Shown here one piece after another: positions 25,710-34,205 of a stretch of 64,000 nucleotides of DNA. The position numbers were made by a program, and so were the translations under genes. The notes below the pieces were generated by a model. It was given only the letters and a program-made list of their open reading frames with translations, ran no database searches and was not told the DNA's origin. Origin of the DNA: Nocardioides sp. SLBN-35 (GTDB lineage: Bacteria > Actinomycetota > Actinomycetes > Propionibacteriales > Nocardioidaceae). Position 1 is the first letter of the stretch. Each line of letters opens with the position of its first letter. Location of the stretch: assembly GCF_006715725.1 (NCBI RefSeq), contig NZ_VFNU01000001.1:2418001-2482000 (forward strand). Direction: 5' to 3'.

Positions 25710-26972
25710 GTGGACGACCGATCGGCGGTGCGCAGGGTCGCGCTGGGCACCGTGCTGGTGGGGGCCGCCGCCTTCGTCCTGGTCGCCGCGACGCGCGTCC
25801 CGTGGCACCCGGTCCCCGGCGGCCTGCCCGACCCGGTGACGGCATCGTCGGTGTTCACCCGCGCACAGATCGACCGGGGCGAGCACTATGCGCTCTGGGG
25901 CCGGATCTGGAGCTGGTCGCGGCTGGCGGTCTCCCTGGCCGTCGCCGCCTGGCTGGGCTTCGGACCGGTCGGCCGGCGCTGGGCGGCCCGGTTGCGCGGG
26001 TGGTGGTGGGTCCGGGTCGTCGTCGTGGTCGCGGGCCTCGCCCTGGCCGGCGAGTTGGTCACGCTGCCGTTCGGGATCGCGCTGCGCCGCCTCGGACTCA
26101 CCGAGGGCCTGGTCGCGGGCACCTGGGCCGACTGGGGCGTCGACCAGGTCAAGGGCTACCTGGTCACCGTCGTCAGCACCTCGATCGCGGTGGCCGCGCT
26201 CGTCGCCTGCATGCGCCGGCTGCCACGCCTGTGGCCGGCCGTGGCCGGGCTCGCCGCGGCGGTCCTCGTGATGCTCGGCTCGTTCGCCTACCCGTTGGTG
26301 GTCGAGCCGGTCTTCAACTCGTTCGACTCACTGCCCGAAGGTCCGCTGCGCAGCCAGGTGCTGTCGCTCGCCGACGCGGAGAGGGTCCACGTCGACGACG
26401 TGCTGGTGGCCGACGCGTCGCGGCGCACGACGACGCTCAACGCGTACGTCTCCGGCTTCGGCGACAGCCGCCGGGTGGTGCTCTACGACACTCTCGTGAC
26501 CGGCACGCCCACCGACGAGACGCTCTCGGTCGTCGCTCACGAGCTCGCCCATGCGAAGTACGACGACGTCCTCACCGGCACGCTGCTCGGCGCGGCGGGT
26601 GCCGCCCTCGGCGTCGGGCTGCTCGGCATCCTGCTGGCCGTCCCGCGCCGGGACCGGGCGGGGGACTCGGGGGACGCGGGGGACGAGGTGTCCGCGGTGC
26701 CGCGGGTGCTGGCACTGGTCGCGATCGCGACGTTCCTGGTCGCGCCGCTGCAGAACGGGATCAGCCGGGCGATCGAGACCCGGGCGGACCAGACGGCGCT
26801 GGCGGTGACCAACGCCCCCCAGGCGTTCGTCGACCTCCAGCGCCGTCTGGCACTGCGGTCCCATGCCGACCCCACACCTCCGGCGTGGTCGCAGTGGTGG
26901 TTCGGCTCGCACCCGACGGTGCTGCAGCGGATCGGGCTGGCCAACCAGTTCGAGACGCGCGCTACGGAGTGA
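25710..26972 (+). CDS. M48 family membrane metalloprotease (Ste24-like)
   Basis: A 420-residue protein with about five to six hydrophobic helices and a zinc-protease domain. The HExxH motif is His-Glu-Leu-Ala-His at 277-281, and the third ligand E356 lies in Glu-Thr-Arg-Ala-Asp, the M48 consensus. It resembles CAAX protease-type Ste24 and HtpX. A GTG start five bases after the lipoprotein gene makes it the third gene of the riboswitch operon. Its 3' end overlaps the convergent Flp pilin by 11 bases. The role may be quality control of membrane or surface proteins. Confidence 0.85.
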   Translation: MDDRSAVRRVALGTVLVGAAAFVLVAATRVPWHPVPGGLPDPVTASSVFTRAQIDRGEHYALWGRIWSWSRLAVSLAVAAWLGFGPVGRRWAARLRGWWWVRVVVVVAGLALAGELVTLPFGIALRRLGLTEGLVAGTWADWGVDQVKGYLVTVVSTSIAVAALVACMRRLPRLWPAVAGLAAAVLVMLGSFAYPLVVEPVFNSFDSLPEGPLRSQVLSLADAERVHVDDVLVADASRRTTTLNAYVSGFGDSRRVVLYDTLVTGTPTDETLSVVAHELAHAKYDDVLTGTLLGAAGAALGVGLLGILLAVPRRDRAGDSGDAGDEVSAVPRVLALVAIATFLVAPLQNGISRAIETRADQTALAVTNAPQAFVDLQRRLALRSHADPTPPAWSQWWFGSHPTVLQRIGLANQFETRATE

Positions 26973-27132
26973 TGGCGGAGTCGAAGCTGGCGTTGGTGTT
27001 CTCGAAGAGATCGCCGACACCGCCTCCGAACAGCACCACGGCGAAGACGATCACCGCGGCGAGCAGCGCCACCAGGAGGCCGTACTCGACGGCGGTGGCG
27101 CCTCGCTGGCTGCGACCGAGCGGTGTTGTCAA
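26962..27132 (-). CDS. Flp/Fap-type pilin (second copy)
   Basis: A 56-residue prepilin. A short leader is followed by the Flp processing region Gln-Arg-Gly-Ala-Thr-Ala-Val-Glu-Tyr-Gly-Leu-Leu, with the conserved Glu-Tyr, and a single hydrophobic helix. The peptidase would cut after Gly. The TTG at 27132 is selected because GGGAG lies about seven bases upstream. The C terminus is short and ends in Ala-Ile-Thr-Pro. It is a paralogue of the pilin at 27221-27406. Confidence 0.82.
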   Translation of the reverse strand: MTTPLGRSQRGATAVEYGLLVALLAAVIVFAVVLFGGGVGDLFENTNASFDSAITP

Positions 27133-27220
27133 TGTCGTCTCCCAAGCTAGAGGCGGCCGGAACGGCGCAACCGCGCCAAGGCTCCCTTGACGCGGCTGCA
27201 GATGGCCTTCGATACGAGGA

Positions 27221-27406
27221 TCAGCCGCCGAGGCTGCTGTTGACCTTGCCGAAGGCGTCATCGAGCTTGTTGCCGAGGAGGATGACCGCGGCGATGATGA
27301 CGGCGGCGATGAGCGCGACGAGCAGACCGTACTCGACGGCGGTCGCACCCCGCTCCTCCATCTTGGCCAGACGGCCGTTCAGCAGGATGTTGAGGTACTG
27401 GATCAT
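27221..27406 (-). CDS. flp: Flp/Fap-type pilin (first copy)
   Basis: A 61-residue Flp pilin. The leader Met-Ile-Gln-Tyr-Leu-Asn precedes the processing motif Glu-Arg-Gly-Ala-Thr-Ala-Val-Glu-Tyr and a hydrophobic helix (about 25-45). The ATG at 27406 has a GGGAGA ribosome site. It is the most likely major pilin, since its leader region is longer and structured. It is separated from the response regulator by about 154 bases. Confidence 0.88.
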   Translation of the reverse strand: MIQYLNILLNGRLAKMEERGATAVEYGLLVALIAAVIIAAVILLGNKLDDAFGKVNSSLGG

Positions 27407-27415
27407 GGGGTCTCC

Positions 27416-27465
27416 CTGTGCACTGGTTCTTCGTGTCCCCGGGGAGTGCTTTCCCCGATGCACAG
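27416..27465 (-). promoter_or_regulatory. Structured leader of the first flp gene
   Basis: On the transcribed strand CTGTGCA (27465-27459) can pair with TGCACAG (27422-27416), enclosing a second stem GGGGA/TCCCC (27456-27452 and 27445-27441). The base of the stem adjoins the GGGAG ribosome site of flp. This could tune pilin translation or protect the mRNA. The pairing is seen; function is inferred. Confidence 0.35.
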
Positions 27466-27515
27466 AACTCTGCCGGAAGGGCCCCGACGAGGGATCGGGA
27501 GTTCGTCTCCTCGCT

Positions 27516-27535
27516 GCTAGTCACTTCGGACTAGC
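27516..27535. promoter_or_regulatory. Inverted repeat upstream of flp
   Basis: GCTAGTC (27516-27522) and GACTAGC (27529-27535) are perfect inverted arms separated by six bases. The site lies about 110 bases upstream of the flp start and just after the response-regulator stop, so it may be an operator for that regulator or a terminator of its message. Confidence 0.4.
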
Positions 27536-27560
27536 GGCCGCCGACGGGCTGCAGAGGCTC

Positions 27561-28211
27561 TCAGCGTGCCGACGGCTGGACCGTCGAGAGCAGGCCGATC
27601 CGCATCGCCGTGACCAGGGCCTGGGCCCGGTTGGCGGCGCCCAGCTTCTGGTAGATGCGGGCGATGTGGGACTTCGTCGTCGACTCGGAGAGGTAGAGCT
27701 TGGCGCCGATGGCGGCGGCGTTGAGGCCCTCGGCAAGGAGCAGCAGTACGTCGTGCTCGCGCTCGGTGAGCGCGGTCGACTCGGCCGACTGGCGGCGCAT
27801 CATCGCGCCCACGAGGCCGGCGCACACGAAGGCCTTCGGGGACACGGCGGCGTGCCGCGCTGCCTTGATCACCTCGGTGGAGGGGGCGTCCTTGCCGACG
27901 AAGCCGGAGGCGCCCGCCTGCATGGCGGCGAAGATCTGCTCGTCGCCGGAGTGCATGGTGAGCACGATCAGGCCGACCTGGTCGTTCTCCTTACGCAGGG
28001 TGCGGACCACGTCGAGACCGGTGCCGTCCTGCATCTGCAGGTCGGTGATCACGACGTCGGGACGCACCTCGCGGGCGCGCTGGATGCCCTCCATCACCGA
28101 GCCGGCGGTCGCGACGACGCTGAGGTCGGGCTCGAGGTCGATGACGGCGCCGAGCCCGTCGCGGATCAGCTCGTGGTCGTCGATCAGGAGGACGGTCGTC
28201 ATGTCGCTCAT
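27561..28211 (-). CDS. LuxR/NarL-type response regulator of the Tad locus
   Basis: A 216-residue regulator. The receiver has the acidic pair Asp-Asp-His near residue 12, the phosphoacceptor in Ile-Thr-Asp-Leu-Gln, and the Thr and Lys (Val-Gly-Lys-Asp-Ala) switch residues. The C-terminal LuxR helix-turn-helix (about 150-210) contains Thr-Glu-Arg-Glu and Ser-Thr-Thr-Lys-Ser-His. It overlaps the kinase by ATGA, so they form a two-component system. Position between the Tad machine and flp genes suggests it controls pilin expression. An alternative ATG lies nine bases downstream. Confidence 0.92.
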   Translation of the reverse strand: MSDMTTVLLIDDHELIRDGLGAVIDLEPDLSVVATAGSVMEGIQRAREVRPDVVITDLQMQDGTGLDVVRTLRKENDQVGLIVLTMHSGDEQIFAAMQAGASGFVGKDAPSTEVIKAARHAAVSPKAFVCAGLVGAMMRRQSAESTALTEREHDVLLLLAEGLNAAAIGAKLYLSESTTKSHIARIYQKLGAANRAQALVTAMRIGLLSTVQPSAR

Positions 28212-29779
28212 CGCTGCTCCGTGAGGATCGGGGAGTCGTCGCTGCCGGCCGCGCTCCGTGGGATCTTGAGGGCCACCGAGACCGTGAGGCCCCGACTGGC
28301 ATTGTCGCGGACCACGAGCTCCGCGCCGATCAGTCTGGCACGTTCGCGCATGATCTTCAGGCCGTGCGAGTCCGCGCGCGCCGCCTGCAGCCCGACGCCG
28401 TCGTCGGTGACGGTGATGATCGCCTCCGGCGCGTAGACCTGGCAGCGCACGTCGATCGAGGTGGCCCGGGCATGCTTGACCGCGTTGTTGATCGACTCCT
28501 GGGCGATCCGGAACAGCTCGGCCTCCACCTCGGGACGCAGCCGGGTCGGCTGCTCGTCGAGCCGGACCCGGATCGGGATGCCCGACGACTCGGAGAGATG
28601 GCGCGCGACGTTGCTGATCGCGGCCCCGAGGCTCTCGTTCTCACCGATGCTGGTGCGCAGGTTCATCACGGACTGCCGTACCTCGGCGACGACCTTTGAT
28701 ACGCGCTCGCGCAGCATCGCGAGGGCCTTGGCCTGCTGCTCGTCGGCGGGGCGGGCGGCCAGTGCGTCGATGATGTAGCCGAGCGAGGCGATGTCCTGCG
28801 CGACGCCGTCGTGCATCTCACGGGCGAGCCGGTTTCGCTCGTCAGCAGTGGCGGCGTCGCGGAACTGTGCGAAGAGCAGTGCGGCGTCCAGCTTGACCGC
28901 GGTGTCCGAGAGATCCCTGGCCACGGCGGACAGCGGGAGGGGCAGGGTCGTGTCGGCCCCGGTCGGCCGCAGCCCGGCGACGATCGCCTGGTCGCTGACC
29001 CGGAACGCGAATCCCTCACCTATCTCGATCGGCCGGTTCCTGTCCGACTCCTGCAGCCTGACGTCACCGGCGAGGGTCTCGGTCGCGATGGCATCCGCGG
29101 CCTCCAGCTCGACGGTCGACGCCACCGGGGTCAGCGCCTCGCCGCGGGGGACGTAGAGCACCAGGGCCCGGTTGGGGATGTCATCGCCGACCTGGCTGAG
29201 CAGCTCACCGCCCAGCGCGCCGACGTCGAGCCCGGAACTGAGGCTGCCCGCGAGGTCGATCAGCTGCCGCAGGTGCTCCTGTGCGTCGCGGTAGGGCGCC
29301 ACCGGGTCCGGGGCCCGGTCCGAGGAGAAGGTGACGGCGGCGATCAGGCTCAGGCCGAGGCCGGCCATCGACCAGGTGAAGATCGCGACCGCCTGGTCGT
29401 TGGTGATCTCCTCCCACCACATCAGTCCGAGGGCGACCACCGCGATCAGCTCCACCAGGACGGTGCGGATCATCGTCCGGATCCCCGCGATCGCGGTCGC
29501 GTACAGCGGCGGGACGACGAGCGCGGCGAGGATCACCGGTGCGTCGGTCATCGCCAGCGCGCCGATCACGCCGATGGCTGCGGCCTCGGTCATCGGGCTG
29601 AGCGACAGCTCGAGCTCGCGCCGGGTGGCGGTCACGCCCTGGTAGATCCAGACACAGCTCACGGCCGCCAGGGCGAGCAGGCCCTGCTCCTGGTGGAGCC
29701 AGACGATCGGTCCGCCGATGGCGAGCAGCGCGAACAAGCGCGCCGCGCCCACCACAGCGTACGTCTGGCTGCTCGGCAT
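28208..29779 (-). CDS. Sensor histidine kinase (NarL/HisKA_3 family)
   Basis: A 523-residue kinase with a membrane domain of about six helices (12-150), a GAF-like linker region (about 175-300) and a HisKA_3 core. The phosphorylated His is in Arg-Glu-Met-His-Asp-Gly-Val-Ala-Gln-Asp near residue 325. The ATPase N box (Ile-Asn-Asn-Ala-Val-Lys-His) and G box (Asp-Asp-Gly-Val-Gly-Leu) are present. The ATG at 29779 is chosen since GGTGGAG lies just upstream. Its 3' end overlaps the response-regulator start. The signal is unknown. Confidence 0.9.
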   Translation of the reverse strand: MPSSQTYAVVGAARLFALLAIGGPIVWLHQEQGLLALAAVSCVWIYQGVTATRRELELSLSPMTEAAAIGVIGALAMTDAPVILAALVVPPLYATAIAGIRTMIRTVLVELIAVVALGLMWWEEITNDQAVAIFTWSMAGLGLSLIAAVTFSSDRAPDPVAPYRDAQEHLRQLIDLAGSLSSGLDVGALGGELLSQVGDDIPNRALVLYVPRGEALTPVASTVELEAADAIATETLAGDVRLQESDRNRPIEIGEGFAFRVSDQAIVAGLRPTGADTTLPLPLSAVARDLSDTAVKLDAALLFAQFRDAATADERNRLAREMHDGVAQDIASLGYIIDALAARPADEQQAKALAMLRERVSKVVAEVRQSVMNLRTSIGENESLGAAISNVARHLSESSGIPIRVRLDEQPTRLRPEVEAELFRIAQESINNAVKHARATSIDVRCQVYAPEAIITVTDDGVGLQAARADSHGLKIMRERARLIGAELVVRDNASRGLTVSVALKIPRSAAGSDDSPILTEQR

Positions 29780-29809
29780 GGTCTCCACCCTAGTGCCGCA
29801 GCCGCTCGC

Positions 29810-30730
29810 TCACTTGTTGTTGAACGCGTCGACCGCGTTCAGCACCGCCGGGCCCATGACGACGATGAACAGGCAGGGGAGGATGAACAGGATCAGCGGG
29901 ACCATGATCTTCACCGGCACCTTCTGGGCCTTCTCCTCGGCGTACTGCCGGCGCTTGACCCGGATCTCGTTCGACTGCACGCGCAGCACCTGGCTGATCG
30001 GGATGCCGAACGCGTCGGCCTGCACCATCGAGCCCACGAACGTGTTGAGGTCCTCGACGTTGCTGCGCCCACCCATGGCCTTCAGGGCGTCCGCGCGGCT
30101 CATGCCCAGCTGCATCTCCCGCAGCACTCGGGAGAACTCCTCGGCCACCGGGCCCGTGGTGTTGCGGGCGACCTGCTGGAGGGCGGCGTCGAAGCCGAGG
30201 CCGGCCTCCACGCTGATCGTGAGCAGGTCGACCGCGTCGGCGAGGCTGCGCCTGATCTGGTCGGCACGGTGGGCGGCCTTGTTGTAGAGGTAGAGGTCGG
30301 GCCCGAAGAACCCGAGAGCGGCGCTGCCCACGGCGATGACCAGCAGCACCGTGAAGGAGCCGCCGAGAAGGGCGCCGTAGGCCACCACGACGACCGGGAG
30401 GGCGACCGCGCAGATCACCTTCATGGACAGGACCCGGTCGACGGTCCAGCCCCGCGGGTTGCCGGCGAAGTCGAGGCGCTGGCGGATCCGGTCGGCCTTG
30501 TCCGCGCCGGTGATCCGCCGGCCGAGGGACAGCGCGCGGGCCTGGAAGGGCGCCAGGACCCGGTCCGCGAACGGACGGTCGGCCTCTTCGGCGAGCTCGC
30601 GACCGGCGTGACCGGACTGCTCCAGAGCCTGGAGGGCCCGCGCCAACCCGTCGGGCTGCTCCTTGGCGAGGGCGGCTCCGATGGTGGCGATCGCCGTGAG
30701 CAGCAACAGGAATGCGACCAGGAGCAGCAT
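29810..30730 (-). CDS. tadC: Tad secretion protein TadC (T2SSF domain)
   Basis: A 306-residue inner-membrane platform protein with a type II secretion F domain (about 150-280). An N-terminal helix, two central helices (about 106-145) and a C-terminal helix pair are visible. It should partner TadB to anchor the TadA ATPase and extrude Flp pili. The ATG shares its A-T-G with the tadB stop as TGATG. Length is typical for TadC. Confidence 0.88.
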   Translation of the reverse strand: MLLLVAFLLLLTAIATIGAALAKEQPDGLARALQALEQSGHAGRELAEEADRPFADRVLAPFQARALSLGRRITGADKADRIRQRLDFAGNPRGWTVDRVLSMKVICAVALPVVVVAYGALLGGSFTVLLVIAVGSAALGFFGPDLYLYNKAAHRADQIRRSLADAVDLLTISVEAGLGFDAALQQVARNTTGPVAEEFSRVLREMQLGMSRADALKAMGGRSNVEDLNTFVGSMVQADAFGIPISQVLRVQSNEIRVKRRQYAEEKAQKVPVKIMVPLILFILPCLFIVVMGPAVLNAVDAFNNK

Positions 30731-32667
30731 CAGGCCTCCACTCTGACCATGCGGGACATCAGGAAGGTGCCGATCGACATCCACAGCACGCCGAAGCCCA
30801 GGAGGATCCAGCCCCGGAGGTCGGCGACCAGCGGGTGCAGGAACTCACGGTTGGTGAGGAACAGGAACAGCGCGAACAGGATCGGCAGGGCGCACAGAAT
30901 GATCGCGGAGAGCCGGCCCTCGGCGGACAGGGCGCGTACGTGGCGGCGCAGGTACTGCCGCTCCCGCATGGTCGCGGCGACCGTCGTGAGCAGCTCGGCG
31001 AGGTTGCCGCCGACCTGGCGCTGGATCCGGATGGCCATGACCGCCCAGCCGAAGTCCTTGCTCTCGAACCTTCGGGCCACGCCCTCGAAGGCGTCCTCGA
31101 TCGACACACCGATCCGAGCCTCGACCAGGACCCGCTTGAACTCCGAGGCGATCGGCTCGGGGCCCTCGCGGACCACGGTGTCGACGGCCTGGGCCAGGGA
31201 GAGTCCGGCACTCAGCGCACCGGACAGCAGCTGCAGCACCTCGGGCAGCGCCGCGTCGAAGGCGCGCTTGCGCCGGCCCGCCATGAACCGCAGGTAGAAC
31301 GGCGGCAGCATGGCGCCGACGAGCATGAAGAGCAGGCCGAGGATGAGGCTGCCCTGGCCGAGCAGCATCCCGATGACACCGCCGGCGAGCACCGCACCGA
31401 CGTGCAGCAGCAGCCACTCCGACGGCTTGAACTCGCTGCCCGCGGCGGTCAGGCGCCGGGTCATCCGGTCGTTGAGGGCGCTGTTGCGCTGCAGGATCTC
31501 GGCCGCGGCGGCCTTGGCCTGGTCGAGGACGGGGTCGGCCTGCGGCTTCTGGGCGCGCTCCTCCAGGCCCGTCACCCGGGTGCTGTACGCCGTCACGCGG
31601 TCCGCGATGCTCATCGGCGCCGGCTTGGCCGGGACCAGCAGCACGGCCACGGACAGCAGGCCGACCGCGAACACGCCCACACCGACCCACAGCAGCCAGT
31701 CGGGGGCGGTGAACCCGCCGTCGTCGTTGCCGATGGTGGGCAGCGGAGCCGCGGCGCCCGGCGTGCTCGCGGCCTCGATGGTGGCCAGGCTGCGGGCGAC
31801 GAGGGGCGCGCCGCTGCTCGTCGGCAGGGTCACCTCGACAGTGGCGACGTCGGCGGAGAAGCCGGAGGGCAGCGGGGCGGTGACGAGGACCTGGTCGGCC
31901 AGCGCCTCGGCCTGCTCGGCGAACGCCGCGGCGAGCGCGGACCCGCTCGAGGTGATCACGTCGCCCTTGCCGGCCTCCGCGACCGTGCGCAGCGGGGTGA
32001 GCTGGTCCTCGGAGAGGTCGAGGCCGACGATGTGGACCCGGGTGCCGGCGTCCTTGATCGCGGCCACGGCGTCCTCGATCGACGCCTTGCTGCCGGCGTC
32101 GGCGCCGTCGGACAGCAGCAGCAGGGAGCGCTGGCCGGTGTCGCCGGCGAGGTCGGTGGCGGCGATGATGCCGTCGTAGAGCAGGGTGTTGCGCTGCAGG
32201 GACAGCCCGTCGATCACGCTGCGTGCGGCGGCGCGGTCGGTGGTCGGCTCGAGCGCGACGTCGACGGTGCTGTCGAAGGTGACGATGCCGACTTCGACGT
32301 CGTCGGGCACGGCGTCGAGGTACGTCGATGCGGCCTGCTGGGCGGCCTCGAAACGGCCCTGCTTGCGCATCGAGTTGCTCGTGTCGATCGCCAGCACGGT
32401 GGTGCGCTTGACGGCCGATCCCGAGCTGGTGCTGCTCGCGGTCGCCTCCAGCGCCTTGCCGTCGAGCGTCGCGGTCACCCCGGACAGGTCGAGCTGGCTG
32501 CCGGCCGGTACGTCGACCAGGATCCGGATGCCGTCGCCGGTCGACTCGACGTGGGCGATCCCGCCGTCCTCGGCGTACGCCGGCGCGACGACCAGGGCGG
32601 CGAGGAGGGCGGCCACGAGGGCGATCAGCAGCCTCGCTCCCCGACGGACGACCTGCTGCCCGCGCAT
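30730..32667 (-). CDS. tadB: VWA-TadB fusion: secreted von Willebrand A domain joined to a T2SSF platform domain
   Basis: A 645-residue protein. A signal peptide ends near Ala-Tyr-Ala32. Residues about 88-265 form a von Willebrand A domain with a full MIDAS Asp-Thr-Ser-Asn-Ser (D95) and a later Leu-Ser-Asp-Gly-Ala-Asp. A membrane helix lies near 320-345. The TadB T2SSF domain occupies about 470-610, with helices on either side. Ordinary TadB is about 300 residues, so the extracytoplasmic VWA domain is an added module that may contact the pilus or a surface ligand. It overlaps tadA and tadC as TGATG. Confidence 0.9.
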   Translation of the reverse strand: MRGQQVVRRGARLLIALVAALLAALVVAPAYAEDGGIAHVESTGDGIRILVDVPAGSQLDLSGVTATLDGKALEATASSTSSGSAVKRTTVLAIDTSNSMRKQGRFEAAQQAASTYLDAVPDDVEVGIVTFDSTVDVALEPTTDRAAARSVIDGLSLQRNTLLYDGIIAATDLAGDTGQRSLLLLSDGADAGSKASIEDAVAAIKDAGTRVHIVGLDLSEDQLTPLRTVAEAGKGDVITSSGSALAAAFAEQAEALADQVLVTAPLPSGFSADVATVEVTLPTSSGAPLVARSLATIEAASTPGAAAPLPTIGNDDGGFTAPDWLLWVGVGVFAVGLLSVAVLLVPAKPAPMSIADRVTAYSTRVTGLEERAQKPQADPVLDQAKAAAAEILQRNSALNDRMTRRLTAAGSEFKPSEWLLLHVGAVLAGGVIGMLLGQGSLILGLLFMLVGAMLPPFYLRFMAGRRKRAFDAALPEVLQLLSGALSAGLSLAQAVDTVVREGPEPIASEFKRVLVEARIGVSIEDAFEGVARRFESKDFGWAVMAIRIQRQVGGNLAELLTTVAATMRERQYLRRHVRALSAEGRLSAIILCALPILFALFLFLTNREFLHPLVADLRGWILLGFGVLWMSIGTFLMSRMVRVEA

Positions 32668-34202
32668 CAGATGCGTTCCGTCCGGAAGATCGTGGGATCG
32701 ACGGCGACGTTGGCGTAGGCCAGCTTCTCCAGGAACTTGGGTCGCAGGCCGGTCGAGCGGAGCCGCCCGAGGATCCGGCCGTTCTCGTCGAAGCCGGCCG
32801 AGTTGTCGAAGACGAAGATGTCCTGGAGGGTGATGATGTCCCCCTCCATCCGCTCGACCTCGGTGATGTGGGTGATCCGGCGCGAGCCGTCCTTGAACCG
32901 GGTCTGGTGCACGATCAGGTCGACCGCCGAGGCCACCTGCTCGCGGATGGCGCGGATCGGCAGGTCCATGCCGGCCATCAGCACCATCGTCTCCATGCGG
33001 GCGAGCGTGTCGCGCGGGCCGTTGGAGTGCAGGGTGCAGATGGAGCCGTCGTGGCCGGTGTTCATCGCCTGGAGCATGTCGAGCGCCGAGGCGTCGCGGA
33101 CCTCGCCGACGACGATGCGGTCCGGGCGCATGCGCAGGCTGTTGCGGACCAGGTCGCGGATGGTCACCGCGCCCTTGCCCTCGATGTTGGCCGGGCGGGA
33201 CTCGAGGCGGACGACGTGGTCCTGCTTGAGCTGGAGCTCGGCGGCGTCCTCGATGGTGACGATCCGCTCGTCGGTGGGGATGAACGACGACAGCACGTTG
33301 AGGGTGGTCGTCTTGCCGGCGCCGGTGCCACCGGAGACGATCACGTTCAGCCGGCCGCGCACGCACGCGTCGAGGAAGTCGGCCGTCTGCGGCGTCAGCG
33401 ACCCGAAGTTGATCAGGTCCTGCACGGTCAGCGGGTCGGTGGAGAACTTCCGGATGGTGAGCGCGGAGCCGTCGATCGCCAGTGGCGGGACGATGGCGTT
33501 GACGCGGCTGCCGTCGGGCAGACGGGCGTCGACCATGGGGGAGGACTCGTCGACGCGACGACCGATCCGCGACACGATCTTGTCGATCGTACGGCGCAGG
33601 TGGGCCTCGTCGGCGAAGTGCGCCTCGGCCTTGACCAGCCGGCCGTCCTTCTCGAGCCAGACGTCGTCGTGGCCGTTGACCATGACCTCGGAGACCTCGG
33701 GGTCGCGCAGGTACGGGTCGATCGGGCCGTAGCCGAGGATGTCGTCGGTGATCTCCTGGGTCACGCGCACCCGGTCGGCCGCGCTGAGCGGCCGATCCTG
33801 GGCGCCGAGGACGTCGGAGAGGACCGAGCGGACCGTCTGGTCGAGCTCGTCCTGGTCCATCTCGGCGTCGTACAGGTGCGGGCCGAGCTGCTTGATCAGC
33901 TCGGTGTGCACGCTGGACTTGAGGTCCTCGAGACGGTCGCTCTCGGTGCCGGCCATCCGGCGGCCGGGCTTGCCGTCGGTGGCCGCGGCCGCGGCACGCG
34001 ACGAGAGCGGACCGGGGGTCTTGTGCCCGGCGGCGGGTGCCTCGGCCTCGGCGTGGGTCGCCACCGGTGCGGGTGGGGGCTGCTCGGTGGCGCTCACGAC
34101 GTCGGCCAGCAGGTCGGTGTCGGCGCCCGGGGTGGCGGCGTGCCGGCCCTGCGCAGCGGCGTCGCGGCGCGCGGCGGCGAGGCGCTCGGAGAGGCTGGAC
34201 AC
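32667..34202 (-). CDS. tadA: Tad pilus ATPase TadA/CpaF
   Basis: A 511-residue type II/IV secretion ATPase that powers pilus assembly. The first ~120 residues are low-complexity, rich in Ala, Pro and Thr. The nucleotide-binding domain has Walker A Gly-Gly-Thr-Gly-Ala-Gly-Lys-Thr-Thr, an Asp box (Thr-Ile-Glu-Asp-Ala), a Walker B-like Val-Val-Gly-Glu-Val-Arg and conserved His residues. Membership of the CpaF group is clear from Arg-Pro-Asp-Arg and nearby motifs. It begins with GTG, three bases from tadZ. Confidence 0.95.
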   Translation of the reverse strand: MSSLSERLAAARRDAAAQGRHAATPGADTDLLADVVSATEQPPPAPVATHAEAEAPAAGHKTPGPLSSRAAAAATDGKPGRRMAGTESDRLEDLKSSVHTELIKQLGPHLYDAEMDQDELDQTVRSVLSDVLGAQDRPLSAADRVRVTQEITDDILGYGPIDPYLRDPEVSEVMVNGHDDVWLEKDGRLVKAEAHFADEAHLRRTIDKIVSRIGRRVDESSPMVDARLPDGSRVNAIVPPLAIDGSALTIRKFSTDPLTVQDLINFGSLTPQTADFLDACVRGRLNVIVSGGTGAGKTTTLNVLSSFIPTDERIVTIEDAAELQLKQDHVVRLESRPANIEGKGAVTIRDLVRNSLRMRPDRIVVGEVRDASALDMLQAMNTGHDGSICTLHSNGPRDTLARMETMVLMAGMDLPIRAIREQVASAVDLIVHQTRFKDGSRRITHITEVERMEGDIITLQDIFVFDNSAGFDENGRILGRLRSTGLRPKFLEKLAYANVAVDPTIFRTERI

Positions 34203-34205
34203 GAC

